A stretch of DNA of 64,000 nt, taken from NCBI GenBank assembly GCA_965279115.1, contig OZ257137.1, positions 3,720,001-3,784,000 on the forward strand, given 5' to 3'. Both the position numbers and the translations under genes were made by a program. This DNA is from JAEUOS01 sp965279115. Lineage in GTDB: Bacteria > Pseudomonadota > Gammaproteobacteria > Burkholderiales > JAEUOS01. The notes beneath the pieces were generated by a model that worked only from the letters and a program-made list of their open reading frames with translations, did not search any database and was not told where the DNA came from. Below, piece by piece: positions 35,162-43,895 of this stretch (position 1 is the stretch's first letter; every line of letters begins with the position of its first letter).

Positions 35162-35845
35162 ATGGGGTTGACGGCCGGATCGGCGGTTCGCGCGGTGCTG
35201 TTCGACCTCGACGGCACCCTCGCCCATACCTCCCCCGATTTTGCGAACGCGGCCAGCGTGGCGCTGGCCGAATGCGGGTTGCCCGACATCGATGCCGGCC
35301 TGGTTGAAACCTTTGTCGGCAAGGGCATCGACACCCTGATCAGGCGTTGTCTCGCCCATCATGGCAAGCCTCAGGACGGCCCGGGTTTCGAACGCCTGCG
35401 CCTGGCCTACATGCGCCACTACGAGGCCGTCAATGGCACTCACGCGAGCCTGTATCCGGGGGTCATCGAGGGCCTGGATGCCATGCGCGCCATGGGGCTG
35501 CAACTGGGGGTGTGCACCAACAAGTCGGAGCGTTTCACCCAGCCCCTGTTGGAGCGCTGCAACATCGCCGGCTACTTCAGTGTGGTGGTCAGTGGCGACA
35601 CCACGGCGCGCAAGAAGCCCGCCCCCGACATGATAGAGCATGCGGCAAAGTGTTGGGGGACAACGGTTTCCACCATGCTCATGATCGGCGACTCGGGCAA
35701 CGACAGTGCCGCCGCGCGCGCCGCCGGCTGCCCGGTGTGGCTGGTTCCGTACGGCTACAACGAGGGCAAGCCGGTGCAATCGGTGGACTGCGATGGTATA
35801 GTTCCGGGGCTGGTGGAAGCAGCGCGTCGTCTGCGCGGCGCGTGA
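35162..35845 (+). CDS. gph: Phosphoglycolate phosphatase (HAD family)
   Basis: HAD hydrolase of 227 residues that removes phosphoglycolate, formed by DNA repair and by Rubisco oxygenation. Motif I is DLDGTL (starting near residue 15), motif II is the VCTNKSE segment and motif III/IV are KKPAPDM and IGDSGNDSAAARAAG. Length and cap region fit Gph. It starts 24 bases after the TpsB stop and precedes trpE, its usual neighbour in betaproteobacteria; rpe, the usual gene before it, is displaced to 16370. Confidence 0.9.
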   Translation: MGLTAGSAVRAVLFDLDGTLAHTSPDFANAASVALAECGLPDIDAGLVETFVGKGIDTLIRRCLAHHGKPQDGPGFERLRLAYMRHYEAVNGTHASLYPGVIEGLDAMRAMGLQLGVCTNKSERFTQPLLERCNIAGYFSVVVSGDTTARKKPAPDMIEHAAKCWGTTVSTMLMIGDSGNDSAAARAAGCPVWLVPYGYNEGKPVQSVDCDGIVPGLVEAARRLRGA

Positions 35846-35899
35846 TCCCAACCGAACGCAACCGAAGTTTCGGCCTGCCGGCAATGACGGGAACCCCAA

Positions 35900-35965
35900 T
35901 TGAACCTCCTCTTCCTGCACCAAGTGTGGAGCGCCGCTCCGGGAGCCTGGCCCTGGCGTAACTGA
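35900..35965 (+). CDS. Putative trp operon leader peptide
   Basis: A 21-residue open frame begins with TTG at 35900 and reads through Trp at positions 10, 17 and 19 (TGG at 35927, 35948 and 35954) before a TGA stop. Three Trp codons in so short a frame, right before trpE, suggest a ribosome-stalling leader for attenuation. No ATG is available in this frame and the ribosome-binding site (GGGA) is weak, so the start is uncertain. Inverted repeats follow at 35977-36002 and 36014-36028. Confidence 0.5.
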   Translation: MNLLFLHQVWSAAPGAWPWRN

Positions 35966-35976
35966 CGCCGCGCCCG

Positions 35977-36028
35977 GCGCTGCATGCCTTGCATGGCAGC
36001 GCACCCGTTCGCAAGGCGCATGGCGCCT
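35977..36028 (+). promoter_or_regulatory. trpE leader hairpins, attenuator candidate
   Basis: GCGCTGCATGC (35977-35987) pairs with GCATGGCAGCGC (35991-36002) with one bulge. AGGCGC (36014-36019) pairs with GCGCCT (36023-36028) around ATG. An alternative pairing CAAGG (36012-36016) with CCTTG (36034-36038) competes with the second stem. No strong T run is present, so a factor-independent terminator is not proven. Confidence 0.4.
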
Positions 36029-36064
36029 GCGACCCTTGTTGCAGATCTTGATTTCAGGTGAACC

Positions 36065-37624
36065 ATGGCTTCTTCCCCTTCCGCGCGGGGTGTGATCTCG
36101 CGTGACCAGTTCAACGCCCTGCGCCAGCAGGGCTTCAACCGCATTCCGCTGGTACTCGAGACCTTTGCCGACCTCGACACGCCCCTCTCGATCTACCTCA
36201 AGCTGGCGGACGCGCCGTACTCCTACCTGCTGGAGTCGGTGGTCGGCGGCGAGCGTTTCGGCCGTTATTCCTTCATCGGCCTGCCGTGCAGCACACGCAT
36301 CGTCGCGCGCGGCCGCGAATTGTCGGTGATCAACGGCGAGGTGGTGGTCGAGCATCACGCCGATGTCAACCCGATCGACTTCGTGCGCGACTACCTCACG
36401 CGTTTCAACGTCGCGCCGCTGGAGGGCCTGCCGCGCTTCACCGGCGGGCTGGTGGGTGCTTTCGGCTACGACTGCGTGCGTTACGTGGAGCCGCGCCTCG
36501 ACCGTTTCGTGCAGGCCCTGGAAAAAGAGCGCGGCGAGAAGCCCGACCCCATCGGCGCGCCGGATGTGGTGCTGTTGCAAAGCGAGGAGGTGGCGATCGT
36601 CGACAACCTCGCCGGCAAGCTGTTCCTGGTGGTGTACGTGGACCCGCGCAACCCGCACAGCTACGACTACGGCCGCGAGCGCCTGAAGTCGCTGCTCGCC
36701 GGCCTGCGCAAGCCCCTGCCGGTGCCCGACCACGGCCCCAGCACCGCCGACGAACCGCGCTCCAACATCGGCGAGGCGACTTTCCTGGCCGGCGTGGCCA
36801 AATGCAAGCAGTACATCATCGACGGCGACTGCATGCAGGTGCAGATCGGCCAGCGCCTGACCCGCGAGTTCACCTCCCCGCCGCTGGCGCTGTATCGCGC
36901 ACTGCGCACGCTCAACCCCTCGCCGTACATGTTCTATTTCAACCTGCGCGACATGCATGTCGTCAGTGCCTCGCCCGAGATCCTGGTGCGGGTCGAGCCC
37001 GAAGACGGATCGGTCGCCGGCACCGGCAAGCGCGTCACCATCCGCCCGCTGGCCGGCACGCGAAGGCGCGGCAAGACGCCCGAGGAAGACCGCCAGCTGG
37101 CCGACGAACTGCTGGGCGACCCGAAGGAACGCGCCGAGCACGTCATGCTGATCGACCTGGCGCGCAACGACATCGGCCGCATCGCCGCGACCGGCAGCGT
37201 CAAGGTTACCGACACCATGGTGATCGAGCGCTATTCCCACGTGATGCACATCGTGTCATCCGTGGAAGGGCGTCTAAAGGAAGGCCTCGATGCCCTGGAT
37301 GTGTTCAAGGCATCCTTCCCCGCGGGCACGCTGAGCGGCGCGCCAAAGGTGCGGGCGATGGAGATCATCGAGGAGATCGAGCCGGTCAAGCGCGGCCTGT
37401 ACGGAGGGGCGGCCGGCTACATCGGCTTCCATGGCGACATGGACGTGGCCATCACCATCCGCACCGGCATCATCAAGGATGGCCGGCTGCATGTGCAGGC
37501 GGCCGCCGGCATCGTCGCCGATTCCGTGCCCGAGGCGGAATGGAACGAAACCCGCATCAAGGTGCAGGCGGTGTTGCGCGCGGCCGAGGTCGCCTCCGCC
37601 GGCCTCGACACCAGCGTGGAATGA
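36065..37624 (+). CDS. trpE: Anthranilate synthase component I
   Basis: Chorismate-binding subunit (519 residues) making anthranilate, the first committed step to tryptophan. The C-terminal catalytic block is clear: MHVVSASPEILVRVE, the LAGTRRRGKTPEEDRQLADE segment and MLIDLARNDIGR. The N-terminal half begins with ISRDQFNALRQQGFNRIPLV and contains the feedback-site region. The start ATG at 36065 is preceded by CAGGTGA. It is followed at once by trpG (10 bases), trpD and trpC. A Trp-rich leader lies upstream. Confidence 0.96.
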   Translation: MASSPSARGVISRDQFNALRQQGFNRIPLVLETFADLDTPLSIYLKLADAPYSYLLESVVGGERFGRYSFIGLPCSTRIVARGRELSVINGEVVVEHHADVNPIDFVRDYLTRFNVAPLEGLPRFTGGLVGAFGYDCVRYVEPRLDRFVQALEKERGEKPDPIGAPDVVLLQSEEVAIVDNLAGKLFLVVYVDPRNPHSYDYGRERLKSLLAGLRKPLPVPDHGPSTADEPRSNIGEATFLAGVAKCKQYIIDGDCMQVQIGQRLTREFTSPPLALYRALRTLNPSPYMFYFNLRDMHVVSASPEILVRVEPEDGSVAGTGKRVTIRPLAGTRRRGKTPEEDRQLADELLGDPKERAEHVMLIDLARNDIGRIAATGSVKVTDTMVIERYSHVMHIVSSVEGRLKEGLDALDVFKASFPAGTLSGAPKVRAMEIIEEIEPVKRGLYGGAAGYIGFHGDMDVAITIRTGIIKDGRLHVQAAAGIVADSVPEAEWNETRIKVQAVLRAAEVASAGLDTSVE

Positions 37625-37634
37625 GGAGGCGGCC

Positions 37635-38198
37635 ATGATCCTGATGATCGACAACTACGATTCCTTCACCTACAACCTGGTGCAGTACTTCGGCGAACTT
37701 GGCGCCGACATGCGCGTGGTGTTGAATGACGAGATGGATCTCGCCGGCATCGAGGCGCTCAAACCGGAGAAGATCGTGATCTCGCCGGGGCCCTGCTCGC
37801 CCAACGAGGCCGGCGTTTCGCTACAGGTGATCACCGCCTTCGCGGGGCGCATACCCATCTTGGGCGTGTGCCTGGGCCACCAGGCCATCGGCCAGGCCTT
37901 TGGCGGCAAGGTCGTGCACGCCAAGGAATTGATGCATGGCAAGACCTCGCCTGTCACCCACGTCGGCGCCGGGGTGTTCAAGGGGCTGCCAACGCCGTTC
38001 ACGGCCACGCGCTACCACTCGCTGGCGGTTGAGCGTGCCTCCCTGCCGGCCGACCTCGAGGTCACCGCATGGACCGAAGACGGCGAGATCATGGGTGTGA
38101 AGCACCGCAGGTTCGACGTCGAGGGCGTGCAGTTCCACCCCGAGTCCATCCTCACCGAACACGGCCACAAAATGCTCGAGAATTTCCTCAAACGATAA
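37635..38198 (+). CDS. trpG: Anthranilate synthase component II (glutamine amidotransferase)
   Basis: Class I glutamine amidotransferase of 187 residues supplying ammonia to TrpE. The nucleophile is Cys79 in GVCLGHQAIGQAFGG, and the oxyanion strand is ISPGPCSPNEAG. His and Glu of the triad lie in the GVQFHPESILTEHG segment. The ATG at 37635 has a GAGGAGG Shine-Dalgarno. In some species this protein also serves 4-amino-4-deoxychorismate synthase. It stands between trpE and trpD with 14 bases to trpD. Confidence 0.96.
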   Translation: MILMIDNYDSFTYNLVQYFGELGADMRVVLNDEMDLAGIEALKPEKIVISPGPCSPNEAGVSLQVITAFAGRIPILGVCLGHQAIGQAFGGKVVHAKELMHGKTSPVTHVGAGVFKGLPTPFTATRYHSLAVERASLPADLEVTAWTEDGEIMGVKHRRFDVEGVQFHPESILTEHGHKMLENFLKR

Positions 38199-38212
38199 GG
38201 AGGGACGAAGAA

Positions 38213-39247
38213 ATGCCATCGATTACCCCGCAGGAAGCCCTGCAACGCACCATCGAACACCGCGAGATCTTTCATGACGAGATGCTCGCCCTGATGCGCA
38301 TGATCATGAAAGGCGAAGTGTCTCCCGTGATGGGCGCCGCCATCCTCACCGGCTTGCGCGTCAAGAAGGAAACCATCGGCGAGATCACCGCCGCGGCCGA
38401 GGTGATGCGCGAATTCGCCAACAAGGTCCATGTCCCCGATGGCACCCATTTTGTCGACATCGTCGGCACCGGCGGCGACGGCTCGCATACCTTCAACATA
38501 TCCACCGCTTCGATGTTCGTGGCCGCGGCCGCCGGCGCCCGCATCGCCAAGCATGGCAACCGCGGTGTTTCGTCCAAATCCGGCAGCGCCGACGTGCTGG
38601 AGTCGCTTGGTGTGAACATCATGCTCACCCCGCAGCAGATCGCCGACTGCATCGCCGCGACCGGTATCGGCTTCATGTTCGCGCCCAACCACCATCCGGC
38701 GATGAAGAATGTGGCGCCGATCCGCCGCGAAATGGGCGTGCGCACCATCTTCAATATCCTCGGGCCCCTGACCAACCCGGCCGGCGCGCCCAACATCCTG
38801 ATGGGGGTGTTCCATCCCGATCTGGTGGGCATACAGGCGCGCGTGCTGCAGCGCCTGGGGGCGACCCATGCGCTGGTGGTGTACGGCAAGGATGGCATCG
38901 ATGAACTTTCGCTGGGCGCGGCTACGCTGGTGGGCGAACTCAAGGACGGGGAGGTCACCGAATACGAAGTGCATCCCGAGGACTTCGGTCTCGCCATGAT
39001 GTCCAACCGCGGCCTGCGGGTGGCCGACGCCGCCGAGTCGAAGGCCATGCTGATCGATGCGCTGGAAAACCGAGAAGGCACACCGCGCGAAATCGTCACG
39101 CTCAATGCCGGCGCGGCGCTGTATGCCGCCAACGTCGCGCCTTCGATCGCCGCGGGCATCGTGCTGGCGCGCGACACCATCGCCAGCGGCGCGGCGCGCG
39201 AGAAGCTGGACGACTTCGTCCAGTTCACCCGGAAGTTTTCCGCCTGA
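38213..39247 (+). CDS. trpD: Anthranilate phosphoribosyltransferase
   Basis: Enzyme of 344 residues transferring phosphoribosyl to anthranilate. The PRPP-binding glycine-rich loop is GTGGDGSHTFNIST (about residues 81-94), and KHGNRGVSSKSGSADVLE with FAPNHHPAMKNVAPIR form the substrate sites. The ATG at 38213 has AAGGAGGG upstream. It is the third gene of the trp operon and ends 12 bases before trpC. Confidence 0.97.
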   Translation: MPSITPQEALQRTIEHREIFHDEMLALMRMIMKGEVSPVMGAAILTGLRVKKETIGEITAAAEVMREFANKVHVPDGTHFVDIVGTGGDGSHTFNISTASMFVAAAAGARIAKHGNRGVSSKSGSADVLESLGVNIMLTPQQIADCIAATGIGFMFAPNHHPAMKNVAPIRREMGVRTIFNILGPLTNPAGAPNILMGVFHPDLVGIQARVLQRLGATHALVVYGKDGIDELSLGAATLVGELKDGEVTEYEVHPEDFGLAMMSNRGLRVADAAESKAMLIDALENREGTPREIVTLNAGAALYAANVAPSIAAGIVLARDTIASGAAREKLDDFVQFTRKFSA

Positions 39248-39259
39248 AGGCGACCCGCC

Positions 39260-40057
39260 ATGTCCGACATTCTCAACAAGATCCTGGCCACCAAGGCGCG
39301 CGAGATCGCCGCCGCGCGCGCGCGCATCGACGACGACGCCATTCGCGCCGCGGCGGCCGCAGCAGGGCCGGTGCGTGGTTTCGAGGCGGCGATGCGTGCC
39401 AGGTTGGCCGCCGGCCAGGCCGCGGTGATCGCGGAAGTGAAGAAGGCCAGCCCGTCCAAGGGTATCCTGCGGGAGAACTTCGTTCCTGCCGACATCGCCC
39501 GCGACTATGCCGCCCATGGCGCCGCCTGTCTCTCGGTGCTGACCGACGTGGAGTATTTCCAGGGTTCGCTCGACTACCTGCGCCAGGCGCGCGCCGCCTG
39601 CGACGTGCCCTGCCTGCGCAAGGACTTCATGGTCGACGAGTACCAGGTTCATGAGGCACGCGCCGCGGGCGCGGATTGCATCCTGCTGATCGTCGCCGCC
39701 CTCAGTCCTGCGCAGCTGGCGCACCTTGAAGGCGTGGCGCTGGGCCTGGGCATGGCGGTGCTGGTGGAGGTGCATGATGCCGGGGAGCTCGCAGTGGCGC
39801 TCGACATGCGCACGCCGCTGTTGGGCATCAACAACCGCAACCTGCGCACCTTCGAGACGAAGTTGTCGACCACGCTGGACCTGCTGCCGCGCATTCCCGC
39901 CGGCAAGCTGGTGGTGACCGAGTCGGGCATCCTCGGGCAGGCCGACGTGGCCCTGATGCGCGGCAAGGGCGTCAACGCCTTCCTGGTGGGCGAGGCTTTC
40001 ATGCGTGCGCCCAGTCCGGGCGAGGCCCTGGCAAGAATGTTTTTCGAGCATCGATAG
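39260..40057 (+). CDS. trpC: Indole-3-glycerol phosphate synthase
   Basis: TIM-barrel enzyme of 265 residues making indole-glycerol phosphate. Catalytic lysines are visible in AEVKKASPSKG and LRKDFMVDEYQV. The acidic residue lies in ADCILLIVAAL and the phosphate site in the NNRNLRTF and ESGI segments. Length is normal for a stand-alone TrpC without TrpF fusion. It ends the trp operon in this window. trpF, trpB and trpA are not present nearby. Confidence 0.96.
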   Translation: MSDILNKILATKAREIAAARARIDDDAIRAAAAAAGPVRGFEAAMRARLAAGQAAVIAEVKKASPSKGILRENFVPADIARDYAAHGAACLSVLTDVEYFQGSLDYLRQARAACDVPCLRKDFMVDEYQVHEARAAGADCILLIVAALSPAQLAHLEGVALGLGMAVLVEVHDAGELAVALDMRTPLLGINNRNLRTFETKLSTTLDLLPRIPAGKLVVTESGILGQADVALMRGKGVNAFLVGEAFMRAPSPGEALARMFFEHR

Positions 40058-40564
40058 GCAGTTGCCGCAGTTGCAGGAAGTGTCGACGGCTTGCCGCGCC
40101 CCGAGGGCTTGAGTAGGGCTCTTGCCGGCAACGTGGTGCCCTCACGGTCCGTAGTCGCACCCTGATGCATTCGCCCGCAAAGGGCGCTTCGGTCGATTCG
40201 ATCGACGAGGCGTCCGTTTCGCGAGCCGGTCGAAGGGCGCACCACCGGGCGTGACCGAGCGGCCTCGCGCTGGGTCTTCCGTCAATCCACCGGTCTCCTC
40301 GAGTGCTTACGCCCGGTCGAAGAGGTCGATCAATCCCGTGACGACCACGTCGCGGACTGCCGGTCACGCAGCCGGCCGGCGGGAGCGCATCGCGTCCGGC
40401 ACCGCTGCATCCGTATCCGTTGGCTGCCCGACGTGAATTTCTCACATCGGTTCGTCAACCTGTTCCTATTTCGCGAGTAGCGCGGTTTCTAGAGTGGAGT
40501 CAACCTGATCGCAAGCCGCAAGCGACAGGGGAGAGCTCAGAAACCAAGCCCGAAAGGAACGATC
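40058..40564. other. Intergenic region after trpC
   Basis: About 507 bases with no convincing gene, tRNA or terminator. Only short open frames on both strands occur, without ribosome-binding sites. Close to the end, GAAAGGAACGATC is the ribosome-binding region of the next gene; promoter elements there are not clear. Confidence 0.6.
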
Positions 40565-40954
40565 ATGACACGCGAACCGCTTGAGAAAACCGACGCGCCG
40601 GCGTTGCCCGCGCGCGCGAACCAATACTGCGCCGGACTCGATCCGCGCCGGGCCCGCATGGTGCGCGAGGTCGCCGGTTTCGGGCTGGACTTGCGCGTCG
40701 GTGCTGAAATTGGGCGCCTGCTACTGGCGATGGGATTGGGCTCGGCGCTGACGTTCGCGCTTGTGGGGCCGAAAGCTTCCACGGCCCGTGTCGAATCCAG
40801 GCCGACATTCCAGGTCCCCATGGCTGTTACGCCCGCTGCTGATATCGCCGCGGCTCCGGCGGCGCGCGACGAGCCCGATTCTCTCGCCTACCCCGCCCCG
40901 TCGCTTCCGGACACACCGCAGCGCGATGTTCACAGCGACGGCGGCGGACATTGA
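40565..40954 (+). CDS. Hypothetical protein with one membrane segment
   Basis: Protein of 129 residues that I do not recognise. It has a single hydrophobic stretch LLLAMGLGSALTFALVG at about residues 53-69, preceded by a cytosolic-looking charged part (MTREPLEKTDAPALPARANQ opening). The C-terminal 60 residues are Pro/Ala-rich. The ATG at 40565 has a good AAAGGAACGATC upstream. Its neighbour 60 bases downstream has an almost identical ribosome-binding region (AAGGAACGACACC), which suggests one operon. A membrane-anchored role is possible. Confidence 0.55.
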   Translation: MTREPLEKTDAPALPARANQYCAGLDPRRARMVREVAGFGLDLRVGAEIGRLLLAMGLGSALTFALVGPKASTARVESRPTFQVPMAVTPAADIAAAPAARDEPDSLAYPAPSLPDTPQRDVHSDGGGH

Positions 40955-41013
40955 ATGCCCGGCCCGACCGGCAATCAGGACCAACCAATCAAGCTCTTGC
41001 AAGGAACGACACC

Positions 41014-41430
41014 ATGAAAAGGGAAATCCTCGCGCTATTCCTGTGCGCCGGCCTGTCCGCCGCCCCCGCATGTGCCGATGACACCTATGTCGCACCAGTC
41101 GATGAGGCGTGGCGTATTGCCCAGGCGCAATACGACGACGGTCGATTCGCCGATGCGTTCGGCAATTTCTTCTGGGCGGCGATACGTGATCACGCGCAGG
41201 CACAGGAGATTGTCGGCATGATGTACCTGCTCGGGCCGAAGACCTATGGTCCCGCAGTCAGGCAAGACCTTGCGGAGGCCGAATTCTGGCTTGCGGAGGC
41301 GGCGCGCAGGGGGCGAGAGGTGGCGCGGCACATCGTTTGCGCGGCGCTGCGCGGCAACCGTCTGGACAGTGCACGTTTGAATCCTCCCATGTCCAGCGCG
41401 CGAAACTGTTCGCCCCGTGACGGTGAATGA
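41014..41430 (+). CDS. Small exported Sel1-like repeat protein
   Basis: Protein of 138 residues with a signal peptide (MKREILALFLCAGLSAAPAC, then ADD). The mature part has helical repeats similar to Sel1/TPR units: ALA-rich helices such as AEFWLAEAARRG, and the earlier FADAFGNFFWAAIRDHAQAQ. Sel1-type repeats usually bind partner proteins or assemble envelope complexes. No partner is visible besides the preceding small membrane protein gene. The ATG at 41014 is chosen for its AAGGAACG site; an in-frame start at 40951 adds a polar tail before the signal. Confidence 0.65.
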   Translation: MKREILALFLCAGLSAAPACADDTYVAPVDEAWRIAQAQYDDGRFADAFGNFFWAAIRDHAQAQEIVGMMYLLGPKTYGPAVRQDLAEAEFWLAEAARRGREVARHIVCAALRGNRLDSARLNPPMSSARNCSPRDGE

Positions 41431-41813
41431 CGCGGCCTGCGTGTCGCGCGCATGCTGTCGGACATGCTGTACGTCGTGCGGCGCCCGCGTTCTACGCGGG
41501 GCACACTTCGGCCAACACGCATTTCCCCGGGCCAGGACATGGCGATATGACCCGGGGTCCGCCGGACCGAAGGCCTGCGCTTGTCCTGACGGGCCGAGGG
41601 CGGCCATGAGCACCTTTGGTCGGCGTACTTGTCCTGAAGGACCCCGGTGTGCTCGTGCATTTTGTCGCCATGAGGTCTCGCCAGGGCGAAGCCAGGCGAT
41701 ATCGCCACGGCGCGGTTGACCCGCCAACACAGCGACCACATCGGCAACGTTCCGCCTGTTCCATATCGTGCCTCGATTGCCACCCATGCACGCGTAGCCG
41801 GCAAGATCGAGTT
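41431..41813. other. Intergenic region before the AEC transporter
   Basis: About 383 bases. No gene with a credible start or family signal was seen. A short palindrome GGTCC-GCC-GGACC occurs near 41558, without a T run. It separates the Sel1-like gene from the convergent AEC transporter gene. Confidence 0.6.
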
Positions 41814-42716
41814 TCATAGAATGGCATGCCAAACAGGCAGTGTCAGGAAGGAAAGCGGAATCCCGATTCCGATCATCAAGGTGGCGAGCTGCGGGTTGAG
41901 CTTGTGTTCCATCGCCACTATGGACGCACCAATCATCGGCGCCATCGCGGCCTCGAATATGGTCACCTGGAAATCCGGCCCCGACCGGCTGAACACGCCT
42001 CCGTACAGCAGCCAGATCGCCAGCGGCGCGAGAAGCAACTTGAATCCGAGGCCCATGCCGAGCGGCAACCATTGCCCCTCGAGGTGCCGCAGTCGCAGCT
42101 GGAAGCCGACCGAGATCAGGGCCAAGGGGGCCAGCGTTCCGCCCAGACGCACCAGCAAGGTGTCGAGTTCGGTCGGATATTCGAACGGCATCAGGACGAT
42201 GGCGGCGAAAATGGCCACCAGCGGCGGGAAGCGCAGGCAGCGGCGCAGCGTGGCTGACAGGTCGAAGCCTGACGGTCCGCCCGAATAGAGGCCTGCGACC
42301 ACGATGCCAAGTGTCGACAGCACCAAATACGATCCCAGTTGGTCGATCAATAGTCCGGTGGCGAGATGGCCGGCGCCGTAGAAGGCCTCGATCATCGGCA
42401 AGCCGACAAACGAGGTGTTGCCAAGGGAACCGTACAACATGAGCCCGCCGCAGGTGGCGGCGGGCAGCTTGAAGAGACGGCCGGCCGTCCAGAAGAATGC
42501 CGCTCCGAGCAGGAAAACGATCCACGGCATGGCCGCCGGCCAGATCAGTGATGGCACCAGATGCATGGCGTGCACATGGTGCAGGGTCAAGGCCGGCAAG
42601 GACACGTTGATGATGAACGCGTTCAGGGTCGCCGGCGCATTTTCCGGGAGCCGGCCCGAAGCACGCAGGCCACAGCCCAGCAGGAAGCAGAAGCCAAGAA
42701 GAAAAAAGTTGTCCAT
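41814..42716 (-). CDS. AEC-family transporter (auxin efflux carrier type)
   Basis: Integral membrane protein of 300 residues with about ten hydrophobic helices split into two halves by a loop around residues 150-165. It begins MDNFFLLGFCFLLGCGLRAS and contains the family's ENAPATLNAFIINVSLPALT segment. The second half carries the matching APMIGASIVAMEHKLNPQLA element. Family members export small organic acids such as malate or auxin-like compounds; specificity is unknown. It is convergent with the upstream pair and divergent from the tandem-GAF gene. Confidence 0.87.
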   Translation of the reverse strand: MDNFFLLGFCFLLGCGLRASGRLPENAPATLNAFIINVSLPALTLHHVHAMHLVPSLIWPAAMPWIVFLLGAAFFWTAGRLFKLPAATCGGLMLYGSLGNTSFVGLPMIEAFYGAGHLATGLLIDQLGSYLVLSTLGIVVAGLYSGGPSGFDLSATLRRCLRFPPLVAIFAAIVLMPFEYPTELDTLLVRLGGTLAPLALISVGFQLRLRHLEGQWLPLGMGLGFKLLLAPLAIWLLYGGVFSRSGPDFQVTIFEAAMAPMIGASIVAMEHKLNPQLATLMIGIGIPLSFLTLPVWHAIL

Positions 42717-42942
42717 GATCGCTCCGATTGATGATCCGACGACGTGCGCGAAATGCGCTCTTGACGACAGGGTCAGTCTATGGAGCACGTTTGCCACGTG
42801 CCGCGAAGTAGTGCCGCCACGGATGTGCGAAATTCACCAGTCAGGCCGACAGGCGGGCTGCGCTGGCCCTTTTCTTGCGTCTGTGGCAGGGCCAATTCCG
42901 GCTGTCATCGGGCGCGCACCTGGCGTGCAGCCCCGCATCGTC

Positions 42943-43881
42943 ATGCAAACCTTCATCCAGGTGTGCGAGGTATGGGTGCCCTCGCGCGACCGCAGGCTTC
43001 TTGAATTCCACGGTGGCCTTTTCGGGCCGCACCACGCGTTTCGCGCTGTCAGTGAGCGCATGTGTTTCGGCCTCGACGAGGGCTTGCCGGGCAAGGCCTG
43101 GGCGGAGCGCCGGCCGATCATTCTCGAAGACCTGCAAGGTTCCTACTTCCGTCGCGCCGAGGCGGCGCGCAATGCCGGGCTGACCTGCGGCGTCGCCATG
43201 CCGATCTTCGCCGGCGACTACCTGCTGGCGGTGGTGGTGCTGTTCTGCGGCGGGGACGAAGAGCGCGTCGGTGCCATCGAGTTGTGGCACAACGACCCCG
43301 CAAAATCGCGCGACATGGCCTTGCTGGAAGGTCACTACGGCATCGCGGAGAGTTTCGAACGGGTGGCGCGGCGCACGGTGTTCCGCAATGGATTCGGCTT
43401 GCCCGGCCTGATCTGGAAAAGCGGCATGCCAGAGATTTTTTCCGACCTGTGGGATGCGGGCCGTTTCCTGCGCGCCGACGACGCGCGGCGCGTCGGGCTT
43501 TCAAAGGGGCTTGGTCTGCCGTCGCCCTATGCGCCGGGCCAGAACTACGTCATGACGCTGCTGTCCGCGCTCGGCACGCCGATCGCGCGACGTTTCGAGA
43601 TCTGGTTGCCCGACGCTGCACGCGCTTCGCTGGTACTCGGTTCGATCGATTGCATGCTAAACCCGGCGGCGGCGGCCGATTACGCGGATGTGCGCCTGGC
43701 ATCCGGCGAAGGGCCGATCGGCAGCGTCTGGGCAAGCGGTTTGCCGGAGGTGGTCGCCACGCTGGCCGGCGACGGCTCGCCGGTCGGCGTTTCCGCCCGG
43801 GCGGCCGGCCTGGACGCCTTGCTGGCCTTTCCGGTCCTGCAGGACGGACGCTGCAAGGCGGTGGTGGGCCTGTATTTCTGA
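42943..43881 (+). CDS. Protein with two GAF domains
   Basis: Protein of about 312 residues built from two similar GAF modules. The first (about 15-150) carries the ERMCFGLDEGLPGKAWAERR segment. The second (about 170-310) carries VRLASGEGPIGSVWASGLPE. There is no histidine kinase, GGDEF or HTH output domain, so it is an unusual stand-alone sensor or redox/small-molecule-binding protein. Two cysteines lie in the first half (residue 8 and in AGLTCGVAMP). The start is uncertain: the frame is open far upstream, where it runs antisense to the AEC gene. The ATG at 42943 begins the first domain. Confidence 0.65.
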   Translation: MQTFIQVCEVWVPSRDRRLLEFHGGLFGPHHAFRAVSERMCFGLDEGLPGKAWAERRPIILEDLQGSYFRRAEAARNAGLTCGVAMPIFAGDYLLAVVVLFCGGDEERVGAIELWHNDPAKSRDMALLEGHYGIAESFERVARRTVFRNGFGLPGLIWKSGMPEIFSDLWDAGRFLRADDARRVGLSKGLGLPSPYAPGQNYVMTLLSALGTPIARRFEIWLPDAARASLVLGSIDCMLNPAAAADYADVRLASGEGPIGSVWASGLPEVVATLAGDGSPVGVSARAAGLDALLAFPVLQDGRCKAVVGLYF

Positions 43882-43895
43882 ACCGGTTTGGACGC

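Noticed and set aside
34352..37249. Very long open frame (965 codons) on the minus strand
   Set aside because: It runs antisense to tpsB, gph and trpE, shows no family signal and has the codon-shadow look common in GC-rich DNA.
38012..40051. 679-codon open frame on the minus strand
   Set aside because: Antisense to trpD and trpC; no recognisable domain.
40490..40510. TCTAGAGTGGAGTCAAC resembling part of a MerR-type metal promoter
   Set aside because: No full dyad and no gene transcribed in the matching direction.
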